Source of the DNA: JAVBWI01 sp036677445
GTDB lineage: Bacteria; Bacillota; Clostridia; Christensenellales; CAG-138
NCBI GenBank assembly: GCA_036677445.1
Contig: JAVBWI010000027.1
Coordinates: 124,001 to 188,000, forward strand
DNA length: 64,000 nucleotides
Direction: 5' to 3'
Shown here: positions 17,587-26,762 of the stretch, one piece after another
How the letters are laid out: every line of letters begins with the position of its first letter
How positions within the stretch are numbered: the first letter of the stretch is position 1
Position numbers and translations under genes: made by a program
The notes under the pieces: generated by a model
Database searches by the model: none
Seen by the model: the letters and a program-made list of their open reading frames with translations, nothing else
What the model was told of the DNA's origin: nothing

Positions 17587-17615
17587 TTGCACGTTGTCAA
17601 GCCCTGGGTTATAAT
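17587..17615 (+). promoter_or_regulatory. Promoter of the flavodiiron protein gene
   Basis: TTGCAC (17587-17592), 17-bp spacer, consensus TATAAT (17610-17615). It is 26 bp from the palindrome, so a bound TetR protein could affect it. Confidence 0.7.
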
Positions 17616-17717
17616 ATTAGCATTGACGCGGACAATAACAAATATTGCATTGCAGGTTCGATTGCTATGAGCCTGTTTAAAAAAAATAACAGACAGTAGA
17701 AATGAGGTATTGCTCAC

Positions 17718-18932
17718 GTGAACTATCCCGAAGCGCCTGTCAAGATATTCGAAGGCATCCATTGGGTCGGTGCGCTCAACCCGGAATTGAAGCGATTCGA
17801 CGTCATCATGGAAACCAAATACGGCACCAGCTATAATGCCTATCTGGTGCGGGGCACGGAAAAAACCGTGCTGATCGATACCGTGAAGGATGGGTTCCTT
17901 GCGCAAAGCATGGGGCTGATCCGCCAGCTTATCGACCCGGCGGATATTGACTATATCCTGCTGCAGCACACCGAGCCCGACCATTCCGGCTCCATCGCGC
18001 AGATGATGGAGCTGGCGCCCAAAGCACGCATACTGTGCTCCAAGGCGGCGTCGCTGTATTTGCCGCACATCGCCAACCACGAGCTGCCCATAGACGTGGT
18101 GAAGGACGGCGACGTACTGCAACTGGGCGGACGCACGCTGCGCATCATTTCCGCGCCGTTTTTGCACTGGCCGGATACCATGTTTACGTACGACGACGCA
18201 TCCGGCGCGCTCTTTACCTGCGACGCGTTCGGCTGCCACTTTGCGCCTGAGCGTATATTGGAAAGCCTGACGGATGAGCGCTTCAAGCAGGCGCGCCGGT
18301 ATTATTACGACTGCATCGTGAGCCCCTTCGCGCCGCATGTGACGCGCGCCATCGCGCATGTGGAGGAACTGAAGCTTCCTAAGATTTCCGCCATACTCCC
18401 CTCGCACGGACCGGTGCTGGACCGTGACCCGATGGGCGCCATTGCGCTCTACGCCGAGTGGGCGAAAGAACGTGCGCCGTTAAAGGGCGACCGCGTATTT
18501 ATTGGATATGTCACCTGCTACGGCTATACCCGCGCCATGGCGGACAAGCTGGCCGGATGCCTGCGGGAGCGGGGCGTGCAGGTAGATATGAGCGACCTTG
18601 CGGATATTTCACCCGAAGAGGCCGCGGACCGTATCCATCAGGCGGACGTGCTGGCGATCGGAACCCCTACCGTCAATGCGGACAGCCTGCCCCCCATCTG
18701 GGCGGCGCTTTCGCACGTATCGGTGCCCGTTGTGCGTTCCCGAACGGCAGTCGTATTCGGTTCCTTCGGGTGGAGCGGCGAAGCCGTACCCATGGCGGAG
18801 CAAAGGCTGATAGGTTTGGGGTACAAGGTGATCGGCACGGTGAAATCTCGGTTTAAGCCGGATGCCGCCGTACTCGACGATATGTCCGTGCTGGCGGATA
18901 AAATTACCGCCGTGATGAAATTGGATAAATAA
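17718..18932 (+). CDS. fprA: Flavodiiron protein (A-type flavoprotein, FprA-like)
   Basis: 404 residues from a GTG start with a GAGGT site. The metallo-beta-lactamase-like domain carries the diiron ligands: His84-x-Glu86-x-Asp88-His89, His150, Asp169 and His230. A flavodoxin domain follows from about residue 255 with the FMN loop Thr-Cys-Tyr-Gly-Tyr-Thr and the Gly-Ser-Phe-Gly-Trp-Ser loop. These cytoplasmic enzymes reduce O2 to water or NO to N2O with electrons from rubredoxin, protecting anaerobes. It fits with the rubrerythrin gene at 53.7 kb. It is monocistronic with its own promoter and terminator. Confidence 0.94.
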   Translation: MNYPEAPVKIFEGIHWVGALNPELKRFDVIMETKYGTSYNAYLVRGTEKTVLIDTVKDGFLAQSMGLIRQLIDPADIDYILLQHTEPDHSGSIAQMMELAPKARILCSKAASLYLPHIANHELPIDVVKDGDVLQLGGRTLRIISAPFLHWPDTMFTYDDASGALFTCDAFGCHFAPERILESLTDERFKQARRYYYDCIVSPFAPHVTRAIAHVEELKLPKISAILPSHGPVLDRDPMGAIALYAEWAKERAPLKGDRVFIGYVTCYGYTRAMADKLAGCLRERGVQVDMSDLADISPEEAADRIHQADVLAIGTPTVNADSLPPIWAALSHVSVPVVRSRTAVVFGSFGWSGEAVPMAEQRLIGLGYKVIGTVKSRFKPDAAVLDDMSVLADKITAVMKLDK

Positions 18933-18963
18933 GCCTGAACAATCGAATTGAGCAAAATATACA

Positions 18964-18996
18964 CCGCGCGCGCCAAAGGGGTTTTGGCGCGCGCGG
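18964..18996. terminator. Strong hairpin after fprA
   Basis: Perfect 14-bp stem CCGCGCGCGCCAAA/TTTGGCGCGCGCGG (18964-18977 with 18983-18996), 5-nt loop, then CTTTG. Probable terminator despite the short T run. Confidence 0.65.
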
Positions 18997-19024
18997 CTTT
19001 GTATTCCCACTTCATTTGCAAGTG

Positions 19025-19087
19025 GTAATTGCCTATTAGGCAATTACATCAAATCCTTATTGATGTACCCGAATGTACCATTCGGGT
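19025..19087. repeat. Three-hairpin chain between fprA and spoIIR
   Basis: GTAATTGCC/GGCAATTAC (19025-19047), ACATCAA/TTGATGT (19046-19066) and ACCCGAATG/CATTCGGGT (19067-19087), all perfect and touching one another. Same style as the other hairpin chains in this window. Confidence 0.75.
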
Positions 19088-19098
19088 GCAGAAAGTGG

Positions 19099-19701
19099 CT
19101 AAGTTTTGTTTTCCGACGACTTCCATTCTTCGATCAGCTTGAGGATATCGCTTTCAAATACCAGCTCGTCGCTGCCGGGGATATCCGTAACGCCGATATC
19201 CACGAGGCATAGCGGCGGGAACAGTACGCACCACCAGTTTTGCCCCCGCGCTTGCCCCAGTTCCACCCGCAGGGCTTCATACGCGCCCGCGGGATAGGTA
19301 ACTTCCCCATAGGCTTTATCCGGGAACTGCATTACGCCAAAGCGCAGCTGCGCGTCATAGGCGCAGCCCTCTTCACGCAATACCTCCTTCACCGTTTCAA
19401 GCACGCCGCCGCCGGAATTAAGCAATACTTCTTCCGCCTCGTCCAGGCTGCCCGCGGGCGCGAATTCCTGAAGCAGCGCGTCGCGCACAAGCAGCTTTAC
19501 ACGCTGGTCTTCCTCTGAATCGCTGTTGGCCACCACATGCAGCCGCAGCACCCCCGGCGCGCCGCCTTCAAGCAGCGCCGAGGCATGCGCGCTTGCCGCC
19601 TGCGCCTGCGCACTCAGCAGTTTGGGGCTTGCGGCTTCCCAGAAGAAAACCGTGAACAGAAGCACCGATACCAATATTCCAAGCCGGCGTATGAAACGCA
19701 T
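19099..19701 (-). CDS. spoIIR: Stage II sporulation protein R
   Basis: 200 residues from the ATG preceded by AGGAGG. One N-terminal transmembrane or signal segment (about 5-22) is followed by the SpoIIR domain with Leu-Arg-Leu-His-Val-Val-Ala-Asn-Ser-Asp-Ser and Gln-Asn-Trp-Trp-Cys-Val-Leu-Phe-Pro-Pro-Leu-Cys. SpoIIR is exported from the forespore and triggers SpoIIGA-dependent processing of pro-sigma-E in the mother cell. Its presence points to an endospore former. It is monocistronic and 122 bp downstream of the gltX stop codon side. Confidence 0.95.
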   Translation of the reverse strand: MRFIRRLGILVSVLLFTVFFWEAASPKLLSAQAQAASAHASALLEGGAPGVLRLHVVANSDSEEDQRVKLLVRDALLQEFAPAGSLDEAEEVLLNSGGGVLETVKEVLREEGCAYDAQLRFGVMQFPDKAYGEVTYPAGAYEALRVELGQARGQNWWCVLFPPLCLVDIGVTDIPGSDELVFESDILKLIEEWKSSENKT

Positions 19702-19823
19702 ATGATCCCTCCTGTGCGTGGATTGCTTAGAGTATGCACAGGTGAAACGATATTTAGACATGTTACACACAAAAAACAGGGCCCGCTCTATGGCAGGCCC
19801 CGATTGATGCATCATATATTACA

Positions 19824-21269
19824 TTAGTCTAATTTTTTTCGTCCTATCACAAGCCGCCGAAGCGATTCTTCGCGCCCGAGCAGCAATCCGATTTCGATGG
19901 CGCCGCCGGGGGTCACGAGCCTGCCCGCGAGCGAAATGCGCACGGGCCAAAGCAACGTGCCGTTTTTCATGCCCTTTTCCTGCGCCATGCCGATGAGCGT
20001 ATCGTGCAGGGCGGTTTCCGTCCATTCCGGCAGCGCGGCGAGCGCGGGGATGACCAGATCCAGCACCTCGCGGGAGACTGCGGAATCTGTTTTCGACTTC
20101 TTGTTGGTGAACAGCTCCGCGTCGTAGCTTTCATCCAGCGCATACAGAAAATCGATCATATCGGGAATCTGCGTGAACACCTCCACGCGGGGCTGAAGTA
20201 TGCGGCAAAGCACATCCGTATCCATATTGCCCACGCCCGCCATGATATAGTAGGACAGCGCATGGGCGGTGAACGCTTCGGGTGAAAGCGCACGGATATA
20301 TTCGGCGTTGAGCCACGTCAGCTTGGCCGGGTCGAATATGGCGGGCGATTTGCTCATGCCCGAAACATCGAATGCTTCCACCAGTTCGTTTAGCGTAAAC
20401 ACTTCGCGGTCGTCGCCCGGGTTCCAGCCCAGGAGCGCAATGTAATTGAGCACGGCTTCCTTAAGGTAACCCTTTGCGATCAGATCCTGGAAGGAAGCGT
20501 CGCCCGTGCGCTTAGAAAGCTTATGCTGCGAATCCTTCATGATGGGCGGCATGTGGATGTAGGCGGGAATCTCCCACCCGAACGCCCGGTACAAAAGATC
20601 GTACTTTGGCGCGGAGGAAAGGTACTCCATGCCGCGCATGACGTGCGTGATGCCCATCAGGTGGTCGTCCACCACGTTTGCGAAGTTGTAGGTCGGCATG
20701 CCGTCAGCCTTGATGAGTACGTTGTCGTCCAGCGTGGCGTTTTCCACCGTGATATCGCCAAAGAGCAAATCGGAAAACGTGGTCGTTCCCGTAAGCGGCA
20801 CATTCTGGCGCACGACATAGGGCATGCCGGCGTTCAGGCGCGCCCGTACCTCCTCCCCGCTCAAATGCAGGCAGTGCTTGTCGTACTTGAATGTCTCCCC
20901 CCGCGCAGCGGCCGCTTCCCGGCGCTCCTCGAGCTCTTCCTTTGTGCAGAAGCAGCGGTAGGCGTGGCCGGTTTTGATCAGCTCTTCCGCGTACGGCGCA
21001 TAGAGCGGCTTGCGCTCGCTCTGCACGTAGGGGCCGAAGCCGCCGCCGATATCCGGGCCTTCGTCCCATTCCATTCCCACGCTTTTCAATGTTTCGTAAA
21101 TGATTTCCACGGCGCCTTCGACGTAACGCTCCTGATCGGTATCCTCTATGCGCAGCAAAAACACGCCGTCGTTTTTGCGCGCAAACAGATATGCGTAGAG
21201 CGCCGAGCGCAGGTTGCCTATGTGCATATAGCCCGTGGGGCTGGGGGCGAAGCGGGTTCTGACTGTCAC
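19824..21269 (-). CDS. gltX: Glutamyl-tRNA synthetase
   Basis: 481 residues from a GTG start with an AAAGGAG site 8 bases upstream; the longer open frame runs into hairpin repeats. The class I motifs are His-Ile-Gly-Asn (HIGH) near residue 15 and Lys-Leu-Ser-Lys-Arg (KMSKS) near 250. The enzyme charges tRNA-Glu. glnS lies immediately upstream on the same strand, so this genome makes Gln-tRNA directly, and gltX is probably discriminating rather than obligately non-discriminating; that point is inference. Confidence 0.96.
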   Translation of the reverse strand: MTVRTRFAPSPTGYMHIGNLRSALYAYLFARKNDGVFLLRIEDTDQERYVEGAVEIIYETLKSVGMEWDEGPDIGGGFGPYVQSERKPLYAPYAEELIKTGHAYRCFCTKEELEERREAAAARGETFKYDKHCLHLSGEEVRARLNAGMPYVVRQNVPLTGTTTFSDLLFGDITVENATLDDNVLIKADGMPTYNFANVVDDHLMGITHVMRGMEYLSSAPKYDLLYRAFGWEIPAYIHMPPIMKDSQHKLSKRTGDASFQDLIAKGYLKEAVLNYIALLGWNPGDDREVFTLNELVEAFDVSGMSKSPAIFDPAKLTWLNAEYIRALSPEAFTAHALSYYIMAGVGNMDTDVLCRILQPRVEVFTQIPDMIDFLYALDESYDAELFTNKKSKTDSAVSREVLDLVIPALAALPEWTETALHDTLIGMAQEKGMKNGTLLWPVRISLAGRLVTPGGAIEIGLLLGREESLRRLVIGRKKLD

Positions 21270-21302
21270 TGTGTATGCTCCTTTGGTCGTAATAAAGAAA
21301 CG

Positions 21303-21441
21303 TATGGGGGGCCGCCCCCATACCCCGCCAAAGGGGCGTGTCCCTTTGGAATCCCATTCAATAAAACGCATCCTGCGTTTTATTTATGGGTTCTTAGGGT
21401 TGTTACAGCCCTAAGCGGGAGTTTGAGGGCGGGGCCCTCAA
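21303..21441. repeat. Five-hairpin chain between glnS and gltX
   Basis: In order: TATGGGGG/CCCCCATA (21303-21322), CCAAAGGG/CCCTTTGG (21328-21349), ATAAAACGCA/TGCGTTTTAT (21361-21383), CTTAGGG/CCCTAAG (21393-21415) and TTGAGGGC/GCCCTCAA (21423-21441). All stems are perfect. The second module also occurs in the gyrB-gyrA gap. Confidence 0.85.
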
Positions 21442-21456
21442 CGTATTTTATTTCTA

Positions 21457-23097
21457 TTACCCTTTCCAGCTGTCCTTCAGGCCGACGATGCGGTTGAACA
21501 CGGGCGTTTCGGGCGTATGCGCGGTATCCGCGCAGAAGTAACCCATACGCATGAACTGTGATTTATCGCCGGGTTTTTCGTTGGCCAGGGCCGGTTCCAC
21601 CATGGCGGCCGTGACCACGCGGCTGTTGGGGTTGAGGTTTTCGATAAAATCGTCCTTGTCCACCACGTCGGCGAGTATCAGCTCCTCATAGAGCCGTACG
21701 GACGCGGGCACCGCGTCCGCGGCGTTCACCCAGTGCAGCGTACCCTTTACCTTGCGTGCGCATTCGCCGCTCTTGCTTTCGGGGTCGTAGGTGCATTTGA
21801 TAAGGGTGACGTTACCCGCATCATCCGTTTCATAGCCCGTGCATTTGACGATATATGCGGATTTTAAGCGTACTTCACCGTCCGGCTGGAGCCTGAAATA
21901 TTTTTTGGGCGGGTCCACCATGAAATCCTCGCGCTCAATATACAGCTCGCGGCCGAAACGCACTTTGCGCGTGCCCATTTCCGGCGCGTTGGGGTGGTTT
22001 TCCATCTCGATTTCCTCCGTCTTGCCTTCGGGCCAGTTTTCCACCACCAGCTTGACAGGGTCGAGCACGGCCATCATGCGCGGCGCGCGGACGTTCAAAT
22101 CCTCGCGCACGCAATGCTCCAGCATGGCGGTATCCACGACGGAATCCGATTTGGCGACGCCCACGCGGTTCAAAAAATCGCGTATCGCCTCCGGCGTGTA
22201 GCCGCGCCGCCGCAAACCGCACAGCGTGGGCATGCGCGGGTCATCCCAGCCTTCCACGTAGCCGCCCTCCACCAGCATGCGCAAATAGCGCTTGGACATG
22301 ATGGTGTTGGTAAGGTTGAGTCGGGCGAACTCGATCTGCCGGGGCTTGGGGTCGAACTCGCACTGCTCCACCACCCAGTCGTAAAGCGGGCGGTGGATTT
22401 CATACTCCAGCGAGCAGAGCGAATGCGTCACGCCCTCGATGGCGTCCTGTATGGGGTGGGCGAAATCGTACATGGGATAAATGCACCATTTATCGCCGGT
22501 GTGGTGGTGCGTGGCGTGTATGATGCGGTACATGGCGGGGTCGCGCAGGTTGATATTGGGCGAGGCCATATCGATTTTTGCGCGCAGCGTACGGGAGCCA
22601 TCCGGAAATTCGCCTTTTTTCATGCGCTCGAACAGATCGAGGTTTTCTTCAACGGAACGGTCGCGGTAAGGGGAATTTTTGCCCGGCTCGGTCAGCGTGC
22701 CGCGGTATTCGCGCATTTCGTCCTTCGTAAGGTCGCAGACATACGCCGCGCCCTTTTTGATGAGCTTGACGGCGAGCTCGTAGCAGGTATCGAAATAATC
22801 CGAGCCGTAGAACACGCTGCCCCACTGGAAGCCCAGCCAGCGGATATCCTCCTGTATGGCGTCGACGTATTCCTCATCCTCTTTGGTGGGGTTGGTGTCG
22901 TCGTAGCGGAGGTTACAAATACCGCCGTACTGTTCGGCCATGGAAAAGTCGATAAACAGCGCCTTAGCATGCCCGATATGCAAATAACCGTTGGGTTCGG
23001 GCGGGAAACGGGTCCGCACATAGGAGACCTTCTGCTGCTGCAGATCCTGCTCGATGGCTTCCTCGATAAAGTTTTTGGATCTTTGCAGCTCTTCCAT
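21457..23097 (-). CDS. glnS: Glutaminyl-tRNA synthetase
   Basis: 546 residues from the ATG with a GGGGAG site; an in-frame ATG 24 bases upstream has no ribosome site. Class I motifs: His-Ile-Gly-His-Ala near residue 40 and Met-Ser-Lys-Arg-Tyr near 260. The C-terminal anticodon-binding beta-barrels (about 330-546) are complete. It charges tRNA-Gln directly. Many Clostridia instead use GatCAB amidation; glnS next to gltX suggests paired expression of the two enzymes. Confidence 0.96.
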   Translation of the reverse strand: MEELQRSKNFIEEAIEQDLQQQKVSYVRTRFPPEPNGYLHIGHAKALFIDFSMAEQYGGICNLRYDDTNPTKEDEEYVDAIQEDIRWLGFQWGSVFYGSDYFDTCYELAVKLIKKGAAYVCDLTKDEMREYRGTLTEPGKNSPYRDRSVEENLDLFERMKKGEFPDGSRTLRAKIDMASPNINLRDPAMYRIIHATHHHTGDKWCIYPMYDFAHPIQDAIEGVTHSLCSLEYEIHRPLYDWVVEQCEFDPKPRQIEFARLNLTNTIMSKRYLRMLVEGGYVEGWDDPRMPTLCGLRRRGYTPEAIRDFLNRVGVAKSDSVVDTAMLEHCVREDLNVRAPRMMAVLDPVKLVVENWPEGKTEEIEMENHPNAPEMGTRKVRFGRELYIEREDFMVDPPKKYFRLQPDGEVRLKSAYIVKCTGYETDDAGNVTLIKCTYDPESKSGECARKVKGTLHWVNAADAVPASVRLYEELILADVVDKDDFIENLNPNSRVVTAAMVEPALANEKPGDKSQFMRMGYFCADTAHTPETPVFNRIVGLKDSWKG

Positions 23098-23240
23098 AGT
23101 AACTCTCCCCTTTTCATTCATACTCTAAAGGCTTTCTCCGCGCGTATCTTCGGCGGGGCATACCCTTTTTTCCATTTCATTATTATCCTGCACCGCTTGA
23201 GTCTTGTCAATAAAAACACCCGCAATACACCGCGCAAACG

Positions 23241-26200
23241 CTATACCGCCACTGCCACCCCCGCCGCGAGCAACACAACGATGCGCTCGCGCACGGGCAG
23301 GCCGGAAAGCTGCTCCAACGCGTCCGCATACCATGCAAGCTGCCCGGCGTGCGCGGCGGCAGCCGTATCCACACTTTCATACGGGGTGACATGGTCGGTT
23401 TTATAATCGAGCAGCACCCAGCCACCCTCTTCCACAAAGCAGCAGTCGATCACGCCCTGCAGCAGCACATACTCCTCCTGCCCCGCGCCAGGGAGGGACT
23501 CGGCGGGGATGTTGGCGGCGAACTCCAGCTCGCGCTCCACACGCTTGGCCCGGCGAAGCCGAAGCCCGAGGTTGCTTTCCAGAAACCGTGCAAGTTCGGG
23601 CGCGGAGACCGCTTGTGCCTCCTTGGGGGAAAGCCGGCCTTCGCGCACCATGCGCAGCATCTCCGCCTCCACAAAGGGCAGCGTATCGCCTGCGGGGCAG
23701 GCGGCAATATTAAGTTCCCGCAATGCGGCGTGCACCGCGGTGCCGCGCTGCGCGGCGGTCAGCTGCTTATCCCCGCGCGTAAAGGCGGGGGCTGTTCGCA
23801 ACACCACATCGTGCGCGTGCGTCAGCTCGCTGACGCTGCGTTTGCTGGGTACGGCCGTCGCCTGCGCGTACGGGTAACGCCACGCAAAGCGCGCGCGAAT
23901 CTGCTCCAGCAGCCGTTCCTGCCCGATTCCATCGTTCTCCGGCTGCGCGGCTGCGGGCGCCGCAACGGGTATTTCGCGGCGGTCATGCAGGAACAATGGC
24001 AGCGCCCCGCTTTGTTGGGCGACGGGAAGCAGCCAGTGAAGGTAATGCTCCGCCTTTGCGCAATAGGCGGGGGTGATTTCCGCCTGCGCCGCTTCCCGCG
24101 CGCGCCCGGCCGCATCCTTCAGGCAGCCGATGAGCAGGAGCCGCGTGCGCGCGCGGGTCATGCCCACATAGAGTATGCGCATTTCCTCCGCAAGCTGCTG
24201 CCGGTGCAGGCGTACGGCGATGGCGCGGCGGTACAGCGTATCCCGGCGTACATTGTTCAACCGCATGCGCACGCCTAAGCCCAGCTCGCGCTCGCACAAA
24301 AGGTCAGCCCGGTCGCTCTGCCGGTTGAAGCGCTGGCCCAGGCCCGCGCAGATGACCACAGGGTATTCAAGCCCTTTGGCGGCGTGCATGGACAATACGC
24401 GCACCACATCCGCCGCGCCTGCCTGCGCGCGGCCCATATCCGCCGTGGCCGCCGCGCGGTCCATATACTGCAGAAAACTCCATATGTCGCAGGGGAAGCC
24501 CGCCGCCGCGTAATCGCGCGCGCGGATTAAAAGCGCGTCGAGGTTCCCCTGCCGTTCCCGGCCGCCGGGCAGCGCGCCCGCGCAGTCGTAAAAACCCGTT
24601 TCATCCAGCAGCTGCGCCAAAAACTCCGGCAGCGGCAACAGCTTCGCCTCCCGCCGCCATCCCTCCAGCCGGAGAAGAACGCCGTTCGCCCTGCTTGCAA
24701 GCGGCGCGCCGCTCTCTGCGCACAGCTCCAGGCGCTCAAGCAGGGTTTCCGCGGGAAAGGCGGTGTTGAGCTCGATCAACGCTTCCACCGAAAAACCGAA
24801 CACCGGCGAGCGGAGCACGCTTAAAAGCGGGATATCCTGCCGACGGTTGTCTATCACCCGCAGGAGGTTTAAAAAAACCTGTACCTCGATGGCGTCAAAA
24901 TACCCACCGGTCAACTGCACATACGCCGGAATGCCCATTTTCGCGAGCGTCTGCGCCCAGACCTCCGCCGCGCGGCGGTGCGCGCGAAGCAGCACCGTGA
25001 AATCCGCATAGCGCAGGGCGCGGGGCTCCCCCGTTTTGGGGTCGGGGTAACGATGCTCCCGCATCAGCGCGCGGATGCGCCGCGCGGCGAGCGTCGCTTC
25101 CGCTTCGGCGTCGCTGACAGCTTCGGCTTCCGCCCGCTCGTCTTCCGCCTGTTCGTTTTCAGGCGCTTCCCCGTTTTCTTCATCCTCTTCGGCCGCAGCG
25201 GCGTCGGGTACGGCTTCCGTATCCCCGCGCTCGATAATGTGCAGCTCGCAGCCCGCAAGCGGCGCCGCGTCATCCTGCCCGCCCTCCGGCCGCGCGGGCA
25301 AATGCAGCGCGGCGCGCTCGTCATACGAAAGCTCGCCCACTTCCGCCGACATGATGCGGGAGAATACGCCGTTGACGGCATCGATGACGGGCCGTTCGCT
25401 GCGGAAATTCACGTTGAGGTGTATCTGTGCGCCGGGCGCGCCGGGCAGCCCGGTAAAAGACGCAAGCTTTTCCAGGAACAGCCCCGGGTCGGCCTGCCGG
25501 AAACGGTAAATGGATTGTTTGACGTCGCCGACGAGGAACACGTTATCCTCCCGCCGCACGGCGCTGATGAGGCATTCCTGTATGCGGCTGCTGTCCTGGT
25601 ATTCATCCAGAAACACATATTGAAACCGGGTGCGAAGCGCGCTTTGCACGTCCTCTTCCCTTAGCGCGCGCAAGGAAAAATGCTCCATATCCGAGAAATC
25701 CACCACGCCGCGCTCCCGCTTCAATTCCGCGTACGCCGCGTCCATATCCCGCACAAAAGCGCACAGCGCGGCAATGGGCGTCTTGAGCTCCGCCATACAC
25801 GCGGCCTCTTCGGCAAGCGGGCGAACGAGCGACTTCTGCTGCGCCCTGATAACCGCTTTCGCCGCGTCGCGCAGCGCCTGTACCTGTTTCTTTTCCTCTG
25901 GATAACTATCGCCGCGGGGCCATTTGTTGAACTTCGCGAACTCGATGGATAGCAGCTGCGTGCGGTAGGCGGCAAGGCTTTTGCACCTCTTGAGTGCGCG
26001 AACCTGCGCCGCATCCTCATCCAGTATGCCAAGCGAAGCGATCAGCTCCGAAGGGACGATATCCCGCGCCTGTTCCAGCGCGCTTACCGCCCCGGCGGCC
26101 TGCGCCCGCATATCTTCTAAAATCACATTAAGCGCCGGATGGTGCAAAAATTCCGTTTCGCCGCCCGCATACGCCCGCTCCGCTAAATCGAGCCATTGCC

Positions 26201-26762
26201 ACGGGTCGGGCTGGGCAAGCAGGAAGCCGTATAACTCCTGTGCTTGGGAAAACAGCTTTTCCTCGCCGCCCACCGCGCGCAGCAGCCCCAAAAACGCGGG
26301 GTCTTCGGCCTCATAGCGCGATTGGGCCGTATCCTCGAGCGCCTGCTGCTGTAGCATGGCGGACTGTACCTCGTCCGCCGGGCGAAAGCCGGGATCCAGC
26401 CCCAGCCGGTGGAAATTGCGCCGAAGCACATATAAACAGAACCTGTGCAGCGTGGAAATATTGGCGCGGCCGACGGAAAGCGCCTGTGTCCGAAGCCGCG
26501 CGCCCGCTTCGGGAGCGGCGGATGCTTCGTCCGCCTCCTTCGCGGCCTGAAAAAGGCGCGCGGATATACGCCGCTTCATTTCGGCGGTGGCGGCTTCCGT
26601 GAACGTAACGACCAAAAAGCGGTCGATATCCGTACCCGCCGCGACCAGCCGCACGATGCGCTCTGTCAATACCGCCGTTTTGCCGCTGCCCGCGGCGGCG
26701 CTTACCAAAAGATTACAGCCTTCCTGCCCGATCGCGGCCTGCTGCTCGTTTGTCCAGTTCAT
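23241..26762 (-). CDS. addA: ATP-dependent helicase/nuclease subunit A
   Basis: 1173 residues. The UvrD-like helicase begins with Thr-Asn-Glu-Gln-Gln-Ala-Ala-Ile and Walker A Ala-Ala-Ala-Gly-Ser-Gly-Lys-Thr (22-29). Helicase motif II is seen as Val-Phe-Leu-Asp-Glu-Tyr-Gln-Asp. A RecB-type nuclease domain closes the protein (Gly-Val-Ile-Asp and Leu-Leu-Asp-Tyr-Lys-Thr-Asp near residue 1120). An acidic Glu/Ala-rich insert lies at about 515-560. With AddB it resects double-strand breaks up to Chi sites for RecA loading. The ATG overlaps the addB stop by 4 bp (ATGA). Confidence 0.96.
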   Translation of the reverse strand: MNWTNEQQAAIGQEGCNLLVSAAAGSGKTAVLTERIVRLVAAGTDIDRFLVVTFTEAATAEMKRRISARLFQAAKEADEASAAPEAGARLRTQALSVGRANISTLHRFCLYVLRRNFHRLGLDPGFRPADEVQSAMLQQQALEDTAQSRYEAEDPAFLGLLRAVGGEEKLFSQAQELYGFLLAQPDPWQWLDLAERAYAGGETEFLHHPALNVILEDMRAQAAGAVSALEQARDIVPSELIASLGILDEDAAQVRALKRCKSLAAYRTQLLSIEFAKFNKWPRGDSYPEEKKQVQALRDAAKAVIRAQQKSLVRPLAEEAACMAELKTPIAALCAFVRDMDAAYAELKRERGVVDFSDMEHFSLRALREEDVQSALRTRFQYVFLDEYQDSSRIQECLISAVRREDNVFLVGDVKQSIYRFRQADPGLFLEKLASFTGLPGAPGAQIHLNVNFRSERPVIDAVNGVFSRIMSAEVGELSYDERAALHLPARPEGGQDDAAPLAGCELHIIERGDTEAVPDAAAAEEDEENGEAPENEQAEDERAEAEAVSDAEAEATLAARRIRALMREHRYPDPKTGEPRALRYADFTVLLRAHRRAAEVWAQTLAKMGIPAYVQLTGGYFDAIEVQVFLNLLRVIDNRRQDIPLLSVLRSPVFGFSVEALIELNTAFPAETLLERLELCAESGAPLASRANGVLLRLEGWRREAKLLPLPEFLAQLLDETGFYDCAGALPGGRERQGNLDALLIRARDYAAAGFPCDIWSFLQYMDRAAATADMGRAQAGAADVVRVLSMHAAKGLEYPVVICAGLGQRFNRQSDRADLLCERELGLGVRMRLNNVRRDTLYRRAIAVRLHRQQLAEEMRILYVGMTRARTRLLLIGCLKDAAGRAREAAQAEITPAYCAKAEHYLHWLLPVAQQSGALPLFLHDRREIPVAAPAAAQPENDGIGQERLLEQIRARFAWRYPYAQATAVPSKRSVSELTHAHDVVLRTAPAFTRGDKQLTAAQRGTAVHAALRELNIAACPAGDTLPFVEAEMLRMVREGRLSPKEAQAVSAPELARFLESNLGLRLRRAKRVERELEFAANIPAESLPGAGQEEYVLLQGVIDCCFVEEGGWVLLDYKTDHVTPYESVDTAAAAHAGQLAWYADALEQLSGLPVRERIVVLLAAGVAVAV

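Noticed and set aside
17640..17670. GGTTCGATTGC resembling a tRNA T-loop
   Set aside because: No acceptor, D or anticodon arms can be drawn around it.
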